A stretch of DNA of 64,000 nucleotides, from the NCBI RefSeq assembly GCF_001949145.1, contig NW_019091355.1, forward strand, positions 1,114,083 through 1,178,082, in the 5' to 3' direction. The DNA comes from Acanthaster planci (taxonomy: Eukaryota > Echinodermata > Asteroidea > Valvatida > Acanthasteridae). A program made the position numbers and the translations under genes. Position 1 is the first letter of the stretch; every line of letters begins with the position of its first letter. Below are positions 14,526 to 27,792 of this stretch, piece by piece. Below the pieces are notes generated by a model. The model searched no databases and had not been told where the DNA came from. It saw only the letters and a list, made by a program, of their open reading frames with translations.

Positions 14526-17500
14526 CTGAACACTTGGGCAGCAGTGTGCTGTGACCTGCTGTCTGGCAGATCACGGCTGATCGCGTGTGACGGACGCTCA
14601 TTAGGTCTGCCTGTCATCAGTATGACTGACGTATCGACATTATGCGTACTCAGTCCCCTCATCGTTTTTTCCAATGAGAGAAAAACCCACAAAATAAGAA
14701 AAAAAATAACGCCGAAATCTCATGATTTGTTTGCTGGATATTGACCGGCATACCACGATAGACGAAAAATAAAAATATTGCTTGAACTATCATTTCGTTT
14801 TCTTATTTCTCGTGGAAGGCAAAACCCAAAATGCACGAACGCTATCTGCTGGCTGGAAACTCCCAAAGAGAAGAAAATAGGAGGCCAAAAGGAATAACAG
14901 GGTTCTGAGTACTGTAACACACACCATATCCACAGGCTCAAATTCCCTATATACACACGCTCGGAGCCGGCTTTGACGGAGTAGAGAAAAAAAATCGATG
15001 GAAGGGATATTGAAACAGTACCTTTTCAAATCTAAGCCTTCTGACCAGGGCATAGACACTGAAGAGATCGGTCTCTTTCAGGCGTTCTGTCCGCGTAGTG
15101 TCCGTGCGGAAACCACGGTGTCACGCGCCCCTTTCATCCGCAAAATGGAGTGCCTTTGAGCCACACAAAAACGAGAGGATCATGTTCAGGAAATAGAAAA
15201 GCACAATAGTCCTTTTTGTGTCCTTGAGAGGAAGCTTCCACTGATTTTGATTTTATCATTTTGTTTTAATATTTTGATTTATACTTTGTTGTTCTAATCT
15301 GCGAAGATCAGAAGTAAATTTGCGAAACCGTAAAAGCAAAAAAAAATGACCTTGGTTATTTTGATTCCGTGAAGAGAAAACTTTCAATCTGAAGACGATC
15401 TTGTATTTCATTCGAGAGTGGTCATTCGCAACGCACATTTATAGGTTGATCGACTTCATTTCTTTAGAAACATTTAAGGCTATCAAACTGTGCATCTCCA
15501 AACTCAAAACAATAAAAACCTTGAATGTTGTAACCGCACACTGTTTACCGCGTTGCATTCTTGGGACCACTTGTGGACGTGTCGGATGTTATGGAAAATC
15601 TGTTGGCCTGTGCACCGTACGTTTTGCTGATTGATTACAGCAACGTTGTAACAAATGAATAATAAATAAATCCACTTTTGCCGTTCAGTAGAGAGATAAA
15701 AACCAGAAGTGATCATGGTACAGAGAAATACCAGACATGCATATCGTCAAATAACTTATAACAATGACGGGGTTCAAGAATCGCAACCCCTTATCGTGTT
15801 CATGCGCATGCGTGGTATGATGGTGACTGCACAGCTCCAATAATGCACAGCGCTGAACACAATGTGACGATAACAGCGCCGGCGTGTTAGATGTCGCGCG
15901 AGGATCATTGGACAGAGTTAAATGTCCATTGAGAGTGCTCAGTAAGCCAAAAACAACCAGAACACCGAATCACTGAGGTTGACCTTTAGGGATATTAATG
16001 TAAAACGTGGTAAAGATTCGAAGACGGCGGTACAGTTGGTCCAAGGATAAAGTTTGGAGTAAAACCAAGATTGCTTCACCTGAGAAATCATCACCGATGT
16101 TTTGTTGGCACATGTTTGGCGTCTGCCTTGCGTGGGTCGCTGTACGCATGCATGATGGGTAAAGAGTATGTAATTTATGCAAGTCAGGCTTTTTTTTAAC
16201 AGTGTTAACCGCTGAGATTGGTATAAAAATTAAGTCTGTAAATGGTCATTACAGTTCTAATACGAAGCACCGCTACACAAAGTCTTTATACGTCCGCATC
16301 ACCATAAATATGACACTACGACACGCATTCAACATGCACGTCCCTCTGAACACAAGACTAGGAAACAGAGCATCTCGTGCATAGTGATCTTATTCATCTT
16401 AAGCTGAATAACGTTGCATCGATCCGACGGGGTACGCCATTGTACATTCGCCGATGGTCTAACGCGCTGAGCCCACGTCCACCGCATACACTCTCGCTAT
16501 TTGCACAACGAGGGGGGGGGTGTGTGAGACTGACAGAATTTCGAAAGGCTAAATCTTTCCCGAAACCCAACCGGTGTCTTTATACTCTCGCGGTGGCCCC
16601 AATGCCCTCTGACGAGGCTGCGTCGCCCCCGCGACGGCAATCTTTTTTAATAGATTTTTCTACCGCACTTCATAAAAAAAGACTTGGTACAGATGTTACA
16701 TTGTTGACAGTGGGGGAGGAGGGAACGCATAGTTTGTTGAACCGCGCCAAGGCCTGAGTATTGGGAGATTTCTGCCACGCTGTTTTTCAGTGTAGGTATA
16801 AATGTTTGCACTGGTCTACTTTTCCCACTTTGCCATGTTTTGATGTTGTGGGTTGGAACATTGCCGTACGGCGTTTAGACGAATAACTGAGGAAATCTGA
16901 CGATACAACCACAGAGAAATCCTGAACAACCGGGGAACGGCCTTAATCCAAATTCCTAATGTCCACGTTGGTTGATAAACTTGATACATTACAAGGAGCA
17001 ACGAGTTCACACGGTCGCCATGCATACTCGGCATGGGAAAGAGCCGCTCACAAAATAGGCGGCATTTTCCCCCGACGTCATAAATCAGCAAGGCATATCG
17101 ACACATTTCCGGGACAACAAATAGACCCCGCCGCTGAACGCCACACAGCACACGCCATTAGAATCGGTTTAGGCCGACAGGACAGACATTTCGTAAAATA
17201 AAACCGGGGAAGAGAGCTTTGCTTTCGTCTCTGCCATGTCGGAGGAATTTTGATTAAAATTGGATGCAGTGCCGGTCAGGCCGTTCACGGGACTTCACTT
17301 CTCGGTATTCGAGTGCAAACCAAATATTGCCTCTCCCGACTATTCGTCTGGTAATCGGCCTAGTACTGCCGTCGTGTATCCGACTCCGTCGACGGATTTG
17401 TAAGCCACGCACTTGAAATCATCAGGGACCAGGACTCACGCTCAAAAAATTTACAAAACCGATAAGAACGCACATTGTACACTCCTACATGTAGCACGAA

Positions 17501-19757
17501 GTAAAAGTGAACGAAACATTCCGCCAAATAAGGCCACTTTCTTTGGCCTAGGAACTCAACACAGAAGATAACACAGCTGGACAGTTTGCTCTGGGACGCA
17601 TCAAATTTCACATGCAATGTCATCCGAATGACTTTTTTTTGTCAGGCGGGTCAAAGATCAAACTTGACGCACGAAAACATGCGGCTCTAATGGCACGCCA
17701 CTCCTGCGATGTCGCATTCAGAGCGCGTATTTGCACTTGATAAAAACTGCTATATTTTCAGGTACGGGCATGAGCACATAGACACTTCAATGTACTTTTT
17801 TGTTTGCATATCGAGGATAGTGCGGAAGTAGGCTTCGGCGCCTATCGAACAATGTGCACCATACTACGTGAAGTAGCCGAGTAGAAAAATCCTGCCTATT
17901 ACATGCTTGTTAAAAACATCACATCTGAAACCCAGGCACATGAGCAATAAATACTAACATGATACTTTTGGCGGGTTGGTCTTCTCACTGATGAGATTTT
18001 TCCCCTCTATTCAGCAAATTTCCCAGCTTAAGGATTTTACGAAATAGCCCCGGATCAGAGTTCAATATGAACGCGTGGGCCTGTCCTGGCGAGGGCTAAC
18101 TCCTGATGTTGTAATTATGTGACAAAGTGTCTGAGGTTCAAGTCTGCAAGCCTCACCCGTTGAGTGCACCGTCCGCTCAGCGAGTCAAAGCGTACATGTG
18201 TACACTGAAAGGTTCGGGTCACTCAAGTTGGCGCGGCATCAGCCGTTATCGGCCCAGAAAGCCGAACCAAGAGAAGCCTTTAATTGCATCCAGATCGCTC
18301 GGCCAGTCAGAAGGGAGAGCCGCCAAATAGGAGGCGTTATTGCAATCAGATAAATAACGAGGCGATATTAATATCCTCGGTCTGTCTGGCAAGGGAAGGA
18401 GACAGAAAAAAATTGCGGTTTAAAGGTTAGGACGAGCCAGGCCGCGTTGGTGCAAGATGTATGGGACGGCACGGGGGTCTGTTGATGTTTTATGACGCAC
18501 TGCGGAACTCGGGCGCACGGTCATCATTACAGCGCGGCTCGTTAAAGATATACAACCGGTTTTTCTGGAAGTCGGCTCGATTGAGCGGTGGGTCACGTGA
18601 CCCGGTCGAGGCACCTGGGACGTTGATGAGGCGATGAGGCGTTGATGTATTTGCGGGCTGGGGAGCGAAGCAGACGGCTGTTCACAGCCCTATCTCAACG
18701 TAGGGTCTAACCTGGACTGCCAGATATCGACATGTTCGGCGTGTTATGTTCACGCCTAGTCTCCTGATCCGGATCACTTGAAGTAATTATCATCCGAGTG
18801 AATCACATTTTATTTCTTTCCACGGCTCTCCGTCTGCGCTCTTATCAAACGAATATTTCTGAAGTCTGTTTACTGAGGAGATAAAACAAGCGAATTCGAA
18901 AGTACGACTGAATATTAAGACTGAACATAAATAAAGTGTCTTTTTGAAGGCTTCTAGTTTGAAAGGTAAGCGTTTCATGTGTCATTTCTCGATCAGTCAA
19001 ATATTCTCAAAACGTTCAACCCTAATGGCCCAAGTCACCATGATAACTCATAACCTCTGTGTACAACATCGGCGGTCAATGTTACGAGTAACAATTCATG
19101 TCCACAGTAAACCATTTTTAATGAGTTTGTTTTCTAGTTGCAGCGGAGCTGAGGGAAAAAAATTACGTTGTCGAAGAAACACCGAGTGGTATCGAATAAA
19201 CACCGTTTGGCGTCAGTGCATAAAACGAGGATCCTCACACAGCTCACACATACCATGGCGTTCATTTAGGAATGCCATTTTGAAAAGTACCTGACCTACC
19301 CGTAATTGAACTCCCAATCAGCCGTTGGTATTGCTCGCTTGCAAGGACAGGGATATGATCGCCAAATGCGTCTGCGTATAAATCTAGGGCCGGAACGGCT
19401 TGCGCAATTCTTTATCATTAGCACTATTTTTTGACATAGCGTGGGTAGTTTCTTCTTTCAGATCAGCCCGCGCTTGGATTAACAGATTTACTGGAATTGT
19501 TTGTTATTTGGCCTAGATCGGCTCGCTCCAGCGGCAAATACATCATGGGAATATTAAGGGAAAGCGAGGGACAGATCAGTGAAGTAACCTCCTACAGTGC
19601 ATCGAATAGTACATGTGGTTAAACAGACACGTCATATCCTACCTGAAAAGGTAGAACATAACCCCCCCTAAAAAAAACCACCAAGTACAAACACAAGCAA
19701 TGAAGTCACCGACTATATACTTGTGGCTAGCTGTTTTGTCGTTGGATTGCTTACCTT

Positions 19758-20160
19758 TTGCACTATTTTGCTTTGTCGTGTAACATTTGGAGCAACTTTT
19801 CTTTCTCTTTCGTCAACCAAGCACATTTCCCTCTCAAGTTAAGCTTATTGTTTATTTTTCCACATGGCGTTTTGTATTCGCTCCATTCCATTTCCGTCTC
19901 AACTCCATTATCTTTTTTATCTCACTATATAACAAACCTTTTGGGAGCCCCTCTTCATTTTGCATATTTACATACATATGTACATTTTATACTTTGTTAA
20001 AATGTTTTACTGCAGATACTTTTACAGCCGTTTAAGTAATAACAGTTTGTCGTATCTTTTAATGAGTTGAAATGATTGTAAATCCAACTGCAATTAGGCC
20101 TTGTGTCGCTAAAGGTAAATAATTGTACCCTCAATGAATTGAACTGAATTGAATTTGTAA
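19758..20160 (+). repeat. Possible LINE 3' end with TGAAT-type tail
   Basis: A pyrimidine-rich, T-rich segment leads to CTAAAGGTAAATAATTGTACC and then to a tail of irregular TGAATTGAAC/TGAATTGAATT units at about 20133-20156. Such short pentamer-like tails are usual at the 3' ends of CR1/L2-type LINEs. No reverse transcriptase domain is visible, so this is a 5'-truncated copy at best. Confidence 0.35.
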
Positions 20161-21249
20161 AAGTAACACGTTTAAACGATTTTAAAAGGAAGCTATTCCA
20201 TGCCCATCACAGGAAATTGTTTAAACATCAAAAAGTGTTTAAGAAAACAGACTCTTGAACTACATTTAGTAACGCAAAGAGCGGGAAAGAAATGCGATCT
20301 CTCAAAGTGCAGAAACGGGTTCCTGCCTGAGAAGTGATATGCAGTCACCCGGTTTCATTATCTACACAGCCACCCAAAACAGAATGTTACGACGTTGCTA
20401 TTTTTACGGGGCCGAGGACAGCAGTCACGTCACGCGTCGGCAGAGTGTCATCTTTGTGTTAAGTTCAGGCGGCCCAGGCGGAAATAGTGGGCTACGTGAG
20501 TGCATGCGCATACGTAAACAAGTCCGGCTTAATTAATATTAGTCATAGCAGATGCATTGCGATTACAAGTGACTGTGAAAATATTTGCTCACCCAACTAA
20601 AATCGGCACGTGCGATAAAGGCACTGAGTCAATATTTTTTTATTTGGTAATATAAATGACAAAGTCGCTGTTTTGCCACGCAAGGAACGTTCCTGATCAT
20701 TGAACTTTTATTATAATACCACGCAGGGGTAACTGTGTCACGGTGAATATGCTAATCAATTACTCGCGTATCTTGGATTGGACTTTATATCATATCCAAG
20801 CAAAGGGAGCTTAACAAAGCGGTGAGGTGGCGCTCAGACACCAAGGATCTTTGGTGCAGTTCGATCTGACGGACGCGATGTGGCCGGATGATTCCACCCA
20901 GTGCACTGACGAAGGGCGATTAGAACCAAGCCAAACGATCGTCTTGGGTCTACCGTGTCATACTGCTGTCCCTCAGCAGGACATTTTTCCCAAATACCTC
21001 CTGATTGGATTTAAATTCGGATCCAATCACCAGGCGGCTAACAGTGAAGTATTGTCCATCCCCTTCGTCCTACTTGCCAATGATGCTGGGCAGTTGAGGC
21101 GCAATTTTAAGACTTTCTAAGAGAATTATTATGGTCCCAGTGAGCGCAGGTATTTTGTTGAAGCAAGTTTGAGGCCACACAGAGAGGGAAGCATGACCTG
21201 AGGAGACACAAAGGCTTGTTGTCTGCAGGGGTGTGAGTGGCCTCTTAAC

Positions 21250-21395
21250 ATCAATGCTGAAACAGCTAGCAAAAAGCTGAAATTTAAAAGGTCCCCATAC
21301 GTTTGTACAGACCAGGTGTACAAAAAAGCTGAAATGCGGGTCAACATCTAGACAGAAAAAAAAGCTGAAATCAGCTAAAAAGCTGAATTCTCACG
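21250..21395. repeat. AAAAGCTGAAAT interspersed motif repeat
   Basis: The 12-mer AAAAGCTGAAAT or close variants appears four times in about 125 bp (near 21271, 21323, 21358 and 21378). A fragment of an interspersed repeat is likely; class unknown. Confidence 0.5.
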
Positions 21396-21728
21396 CCACT
21401 GTGACTGAGAAAGCAGAGTTTAATGTGCTCTGCATGAAAAGGCAGAAAACAAGCAACGAAAATTGCTTCAGGATCACCACAGTCGCAGTAACGTGGACAA
21501 TTTGATCACGACTGACTACAGAATAATATTTGTAGGTCCTATGTCCATCCATCCCAGTAGTGGGAGAAGAGCAAAGTCACAATGAGCTAACTGGCGTTAA
21601 TACAAATTTGAACGCGCACTCACTCGCAAAAGGCATATTTATAAAAAAAAAAAATAATAATAACCACCAGCTCTCACAATGCTTCGGTCAAACTGCGTGT
21701 ACCATGCCCTCGGCGGTGGTCACAAAAC

Positions 21729-22192
21729 TTTGGTGGCCCTGGAGGGACATCACCTATATTGTCAATATTGACCTTAATCTTTGCGACCAATGCGACCCAA
21801 TATTCACGACCCAATATTCACGACTCGCTCCCTGGTCGCGAATATTACCACCAATATTTGCGACTAAAGTCACGACTCCTTGTATATCCGGTGGTATATA
21901 CTGCCGCGAATTTTTCCAGCAAGCTAGGCGGAAATGAGGTGTTCACGCGCACGCGCAAAGGATCTACATTTTTCGGCCTGATCTCAAGTCGTTATTCGGC
22001 TGGGCAGTTTTGGCACAACGCTTGGGGCACAACGTTAAAAAGCAATTGTTGTATCTATAGCCGAGCAACGTCTCTCTACCTGGCTTGCTGGAAAAAAATT
22101 CGCGGCAATACTTGCGACCGGAGATACAACGAGTCGGAAATTTGGTCGCAAATAATTTTTGACGATTGGCGATGTCCCTCCAGGGCCACCAT
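21729..22192. mobile_element. hAT-like MITE with TGGTGGCCCTGG ends
   Basis: Inverted ends TGGTGGCCCTGGAGGGACAT at 21731 and their complement ending at 22191 match over about 24 bp. The flanks carry ACAAAAC on both sides (21722-21728 and 22193-22199), a 7-bp duplication that becomes an 8-bp one with a single mismatch. Length about 463 bp. No transposase; the interior contains short repeats of AATATTCACGAC and GCACAACG. A 7-8 bp duplication fits hAT-type elements, but the family is inferred only from that. Open frames inside are not coding-like. Confidence 0.78.
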
Positions 22193-25100
22193 ACAAAACA
22201 GTGCGTATAATTAGAAACAGGTTACCTAATAAAGTAAGAAGGGAGGTTCAAGGCACTGTCATGTACCAGCCACGTCATGCTGAAAACAAAACGAACGTGG
22301 AAAATATAGCTGAATACCCGAGAATGCGGCCTAGACACACACTGACCTGTCACACATTGCCCACATAACGCCCATTTCCTCGCTCAAGAACAATTCCGAA
22401 GATAAGATCTCGTTGAGTCTTTTTTTTTTAAAACACTGTCTATCGGAATAGGAAGGTATCTTCCTCCATGGTATATGTGGGGCTCTTATGGCTATGTATG
22501 GCTCTTGATAAAATAAAATATTTGCGAACTTAATCGCAAAATCTACAAATGAAATGCAGGCACGCAAAATCTTCTTCCTGTCCGGTCAACACATTCACCA
22601 AAAAAACCAAAAGGTCATGGTCATTACAAAGTATACTGTTTCATATTTAACTTAGTTTCAATGGATGCAGTGTAACTGTGACAGTTTATTCGGGAACTTG
22701 CAATGATTTGTGGTGGCAAACTTGGCCTAAACAAGCGCGCAATGCCACAGTGCCAGGCGTGCGGGCCCCTCTGTCAGTGTATTTACATATTACAGTACAT
22801 GTAGGCTTCTGCCAAGTCGTGGTTGAAACAATGACTCGCTAGTTCCACCTGTATATCTGAACGTAAATCGTAGCCGATGAATGATACCACTACCAAATAA
22901 GGCAGCTGGATTTTTAAAAAGTCAATCTTTCGCAGGCTGAACACTCCCCTGGTCTTTTGGGAAGTCGAAATTTGTGTGCAAAGCAAATGGCTTCGGGTTT
23001 TTTCCTCCACGTAACAAAGTTCAACAACAATGGAACAACAAAAATGTGAATTATTGAATGCCACTCCGCGCTGTTATCGTTGCGATACCGAGTACGCTCC
23101 TATCTGTCCATTTTTTTTTCTGCGTAAGCGCCAAAATTAAATGATTATTTTTGTGGACACATTGATAAGATAAGGAATGTTTTCGACGCGGATAAGTGCG
23201 ACCGTGTCAACAGACTGAGCTGGAGGCCGCATACTGGAAGCGCACACACTGTATTGTGTTACTTAGTGGCTTCACTGGTGCAGCTGTCGAAGTCCAAATG
23301 CATCGATAGTATACGGGGGCGGTGGGTTTCGGCTCTGTCGAAAAATATCACCTTTTTTGTGCAGCCTACTTCTGTGTCGATGGCATGGGTCCACCACACG
23401 TATTCACGCCATATTGAAAACAGCGTAAATCAAAGTTCAGAGCCAAATAATATGTAAACCGACATCACTGGAGTTTCCCAAGACGAAATTAGAGTTCCGT
23501 TGTTGTCTTGTCCTTCATTTTTTCACATCTTTTCAATTTTTTTCACATTAGTAAAGTACATTTTGACCTGTGCACACCAAAACAAATTCTCCTCTCGACA
23601 ATTGATAGTTCCCATGCCAGCAAGCAGTCAGTTTTCATTTGGCATTTCTCCGGCACCCAGGACCATCAACTCTACCCTAAGATGGAAGCTTCCTAACCAC
23701 TGAAATGATCCTGGCCTACATTTACACAATCCCGCTAGTTGTTCAGCCCAAAAAAAAACACAATAAAACAAAAAACTCTTTCCAGAAACGGCCAAGGGGC
23801 GCCTTTCATACAAATGAGCCCTACAGAAATTACCACTCGACTAATTGCCGTACATCGGTATCAACCAATGCACATTGGGGAATGGCAGGCCACTTTATCC
23901 AGGGAAAAACTTGCTTCTAGCACGAAGTGTTGCGTAACTAGAGCAGGACGACTGATGCATCGGACTCGTGTTGATCACACGTTGCTGTTTGTAGCCTCAA
24001 AACGTTCCTATGCTACACGCAATTATTTCTCTGCTGCATTTGAATTGGTGATAAAAGTGACGAGAAAAATTGCTTTCCAACATTCTGAAATAAATTTCAT
24101 CGTTCAAGAAGAATACACAATCTGTTCTGGTCTTGCACAAACTGCAGGCAAGCCTGTAAAATGCACTGAAGAGAAGAGGGAAATGTTTAACGTACGCCAA
24201 CGCACCTGCTGATGAAAGTATACTAGACGACGCGAATAAACACATACATGTCCTTCCAAATAGCGAATGCGGTGAATTCATTCCGTCGGAGTAACTGTGG
24301 CCAAAAAGAGTTAACTTTGGATGTTTTTATTGCAGCCAAAGCATTTTGTTCTGTGCTGATCCAGTTGTTTGGACACGGTTCAGTTTACCACATAATTGAT
24401 GATTTTGCACCCGGGCTCGGCGAACTGTATTTTCTGCGGGCCTTGGTGAGCAACTGCAGCCGGTCATTGCTCGAGCTTTTCAGGCGGGAAATCTCCGCGG
24501 AATTCTACTGTCTATTTTTTCAGTTCTTTCCCCCGGTGTGAACGTTCGGACGGCCGGACAGCTAGAAGCGATGTGTCTCCCCGCGTGAGCACCTGCCGTG
24601 AACTCCCGTATTGATTGCCATTGATCGGCGTTTTCTTAGTTAACTCGCTATGGCTCACCTGGAGTTAAAACAGCGGCATTTCGGGCGATGCCTTTGACAT
24701 TTTATAGCATGACTGAATTATTGTAGTTTTTAAGAATGCACTGCTTACAGAAATGTTACCTTTACATACGGGCATTTACTTAGAAAGTACTGCAGGGAAA
24801 ATAACACGAGATAAACGAGGTCGCTTAAAATTGATGGGAATTAAAAACACACAGCCTTAGAACTTGAAAATGGTACGCCTGTCACCAAATTATTTTCATG
24901 TTTTGAAATTCCTGCTACATGGGTCACGTATACAAGCGATACATACTAACCATGTGAAAACCCACCGTACAAATTGACAAAATTCACCGTCATTTCTTTT
25001 AATAATCTGTGGGTATTGAAATATATTCATGTCACATGACGTTTTAGCGGACAATTGCCAGTTGACCGAAGACTGGGAATCAGTCAGTAACCGATTAATA

Positions 25101-27221
25101 CTGATACCTTTTGTGGGCTAATCACCACGGTATGGAGACGAAGCAAAAGAAAACAAACCTCGCGAATCTAGGCTCGGGGGGAAGGAGTTCGCTGGTTTGT
25201 CTTCTTGCAACCTATTTCACACTTTCCACATGACTGGCACCGTGCGTGTGCGGACAGAAATTTTGAATTGAACCTGAGTCATTTTTGTTACTGTCCACAC
25301 TGAAAAAAAAAATCTGCTCAGGGAGAGCCGCAGAGGCACTGACGAAAAACCTGCCGATAGATGTCAAAATCCACAGCAAATGAGTTAGTCGCTCTGCGCA
25401 GTCATACGTCGTACGTGACGTATAAGGGCCACTAGACAGCTCTCGGCCAATCAGCGGCGTCGGTTTTGTTTCTCACCATTACACTACGCTAAGTTGGCGC
25501 CGACTGGTGTTGCGTGTAAATATAATTTTACGTGTTCGTGAGGTGCTCGCCCTCGTGAACGTATCATATTCGGCTCTTTTTTAACGTCACGTTGCATGGT
25601 GGCGCACTTCGTGTACGTGCCTTAGGCCCTAGTAACTTTAACAGCGGGTTCCCACTTGAATTGGGAAAAGGTGGATCTTGATCCACCAATTGGGGGATCT
25701 GATCCGGCAATTTGGCAAAAGGTGAAGCAGATCCCTCAATTGGTGGATCGAGTGGGAACGGGCCGTCAGGGTATCGTGAACGCTCTATTACTTCAAAAGA
25801 GCTCGGCTTTCAACACCTGTTACTCCTAAAACGTCGGCAAAAAGTCAGTTGGAGAACTCGATGTCACATACTGGACACGAAATAGTCGTCGTACGGACAC
25901 GCGACGTATCTACGCATTCATCTTGAAATTATGTTACTTTCTACACTGCTCCTCGCTAAGTACGCGTTTGACTTAATTGAAGACTGGCTTCACGAGTTGT
26001 TCTCATTAGCTCTGAGATTAATGTACCGATTTCGATTCATGTACCGGTTCATAATACACTGTAGGCCACGTTATTCCATAAATGCATACAATGAGCTGAG
26101 CGGTCGTTGTCGGTGAGGGCGGAGCTTGCTGATAATAGACTACACGGTCAGAAAAACATTGGTGAGGAATTCAAATACATGTACAAGCCGTGAGTGAAAC
26201 GCAAGTTAGACTGGAATCAAGTCTAGGTCTTTATTGCCTCGAATCGAAAGCAGATCTGCGTGACTGGAAGTGCCAGTGCGTTAGTCGCGAACTGCAACGT
26301 CTGGCCAAACCGGCGGCCGATCCACTTGGCTATTTTTCATGGGTGGAGGAGAGATCGAAACCCATTAGCACCGGAGGGAGGGTGTTCCAAAATTAACCCC
26401 CAGCAAACGCCAGAACTTCCCGCGAGCGGTGATTTAATTTGCCGCTTTGAGAACGAAGTGGAGTCGTAATGCTGCGTGGACGGTCGGCATGCATGCGTTC
26501 CGTTCAAGGTCCCTTCACTTCTAGACCCTCGGCTTACGCCACCAATTGGACGCCACAAAGCAGATACTAATTTGCTAAATATTAAATGCTGCTATTAACG
26601 GGTCGGTACCTTGACATTTTTATGGCTCATCCCTCCACGCACTCATTCAGTTCGTGTTTGTGATGCGTTCTATTCACCAGAATGGAAGCCAGCAGTGTAC
26701 ATGTATATATTTATAGACCAATAACTCAAAGGGATTGAATGATTGTGTATGGTGGTCACCGGGAGATGAGATGGAGCAGGGCATTCGGGTTATCTTCAAA
26801 AGGTTTAGTACGTGTACCGTAATGCGCGTGATCATATTTTTAAAACTAGAATCAGTAAATAAAATGAATGTATATTAATGTATAGACGTATGGTGAAAGA
26901 TCTTTGTGGAAATGAACATGCCTCTGAAATGTTTAACAAGAATTCTCGCTTTTTTGGTTTAAATTCTGTGACGAAACGCCCCTTTTCGCTCTTACGTTGC
27001 ACCTTCTTCATGCATTTCATTAACAACTGAGAGCACTGTTGCTGTGACGTCTTTTAGGCACACAAAAAGCAATCAAAGTCTGATTAAGCAAAACCAAAAA
27101 ACCGAAACACTCTAGGAAATTTGATGTCGAAGCAGCTGTAACGCTGCAGCCTACGACAATGATGACCTCACTATTTAGCTCATGAATATGGAAATTAATT
27201 AGCATAATTCTAGGCAGGTTT
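22193..27221. other. Intergenic, no gene recognised
   Basis: Contains the foldback at 25646-25761. The longest open frame (157 codons, 23739-24212, +) shows no domain and is of a length expected by chance. Confidence 0.45.
25646..25761. repeat. Nested foldback sequence
   Basis: Outer arms GTTCCCACTTGA (25648-25659) and TCGAGTGGGAAC (25748-25759) pair with one mismatch. Inner arms GATCCACCAATTGGGGGATC and its complement (about 25679-25750) pair over 21 bp with one mismatch. A third perfect 8-bp palindrome, GGTGGATC TT GATCCACC, sits at 25671-25688. No target duplication is clear. Possibly a very small MITE. Confidence 0.65.
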
Positions 27222-27235
27222 AACATGCCCCTAAA

Positions 27236-27792
27236 GGGAGAGAGGGTTTACGTGTTAGCGTAGCGGTTCTTTCCTCGCTTTGCACCAATGAGGCCCGGGG
27301 TTCGAGTCCTAGCTTGGCCCAGGCTTTAAGTGCATTTGGTTTCCAGTCCATACTCGCTCTCGCAGGTTTTCTATGGGCACTCCAGTTTCCTCCTGCCTCT
27401 AAAAACATATGATGCTGATTACTAAAGGAAAGAATAAACGTAAAGTATTATTCACGTATAGCAGCAGCAAACAGCAACGGCAGCAGCAGCAGCAACAGAG
27501 GTGGCAGCAACAGCAACAGAAGCAGCAACAGAGATGGCAGCAACAGCAGCAGCAATAGAGGTGGCAGCAACAGCAGCAGAAGCAGCAGCAACAGCAGCAG
27601 CAATAGAGGCGGCAGCAGCAGCAGAAGCAGCAACAGAGGTGGCAGCAACAGCAGCAGCAACAGAGATGGCAGCAACAGCAGCAGAGGTGGCAGCAACAGC
27701 AGCAGCAAACAGCAACAACAACAGCAACAACAACAGCAGCAGCAACAGATGGTAGCAACAGCAGCAGCAGGAACCGCAGCAGCAACAGCAAC
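27236..27792 (+). mobile_element. tRNA-derived SINE with CAG/CAA tail
   Basis: An A-box-like TAGCGTAGCGG at 27256-27266 and a perfect B box GGTTCGAGTCC at 27299-27309, 32 bases apart, form an internal RNA polymerase III promoter. A non-tRNA body follows (TTTTCTATGGGCACTCCAG, TTTCCTCCTGCCTC), then a CAG/CAA-rich tail. The whole is flanked by perfect 14-bp direct repeats AACATGCCCCTAAA at 27222-27235 and 27793-27806, as left by LINE-driven insertion. The body motif resembles one shared by several animal SINE families; the family was not determined. Confidence 0.85.
27461..27792 (+). repeat. CAG/CAA trinucleotide array (SINE tail)
   Basis: About 330 bp of CAG and CAA codon-like triplets broken at intervals by GAGGTGG, GAGATGG and AATAGAGG units, giving a higher-order repeat of a few tens of bases. 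Open frames through it on both strands (poly-Gln/Ala or poly-Leu/Cys in translation) are products of the repeat and not genes. Confidence 0.93.

Larger units (their letters stand above)
8701..21728. other. Intergenic, no gene recognised
   Basis: Apart from the tracts listed separately (GTGTTA-rich, LINE-tail-like and AAAAGCTGAAAT repeats, G14), I see nothing specific. A 97-codon frame at 20827-21120 has a balanced amino-acid composition but no recognised domain or convincing splice sites. Confidence 0.45.

Noticed and set aside
21759-22214. 151-codon frame
   Set aside because: It lies almost wholly within the hAT-like MITE, runs past its right end and resembles no transposase.
23739-24212. 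157-codon plus-strand open frame
   Set aside because: No domain or convincing splice signals. A frame of this length is expected by chance among six frames over 64 kb.
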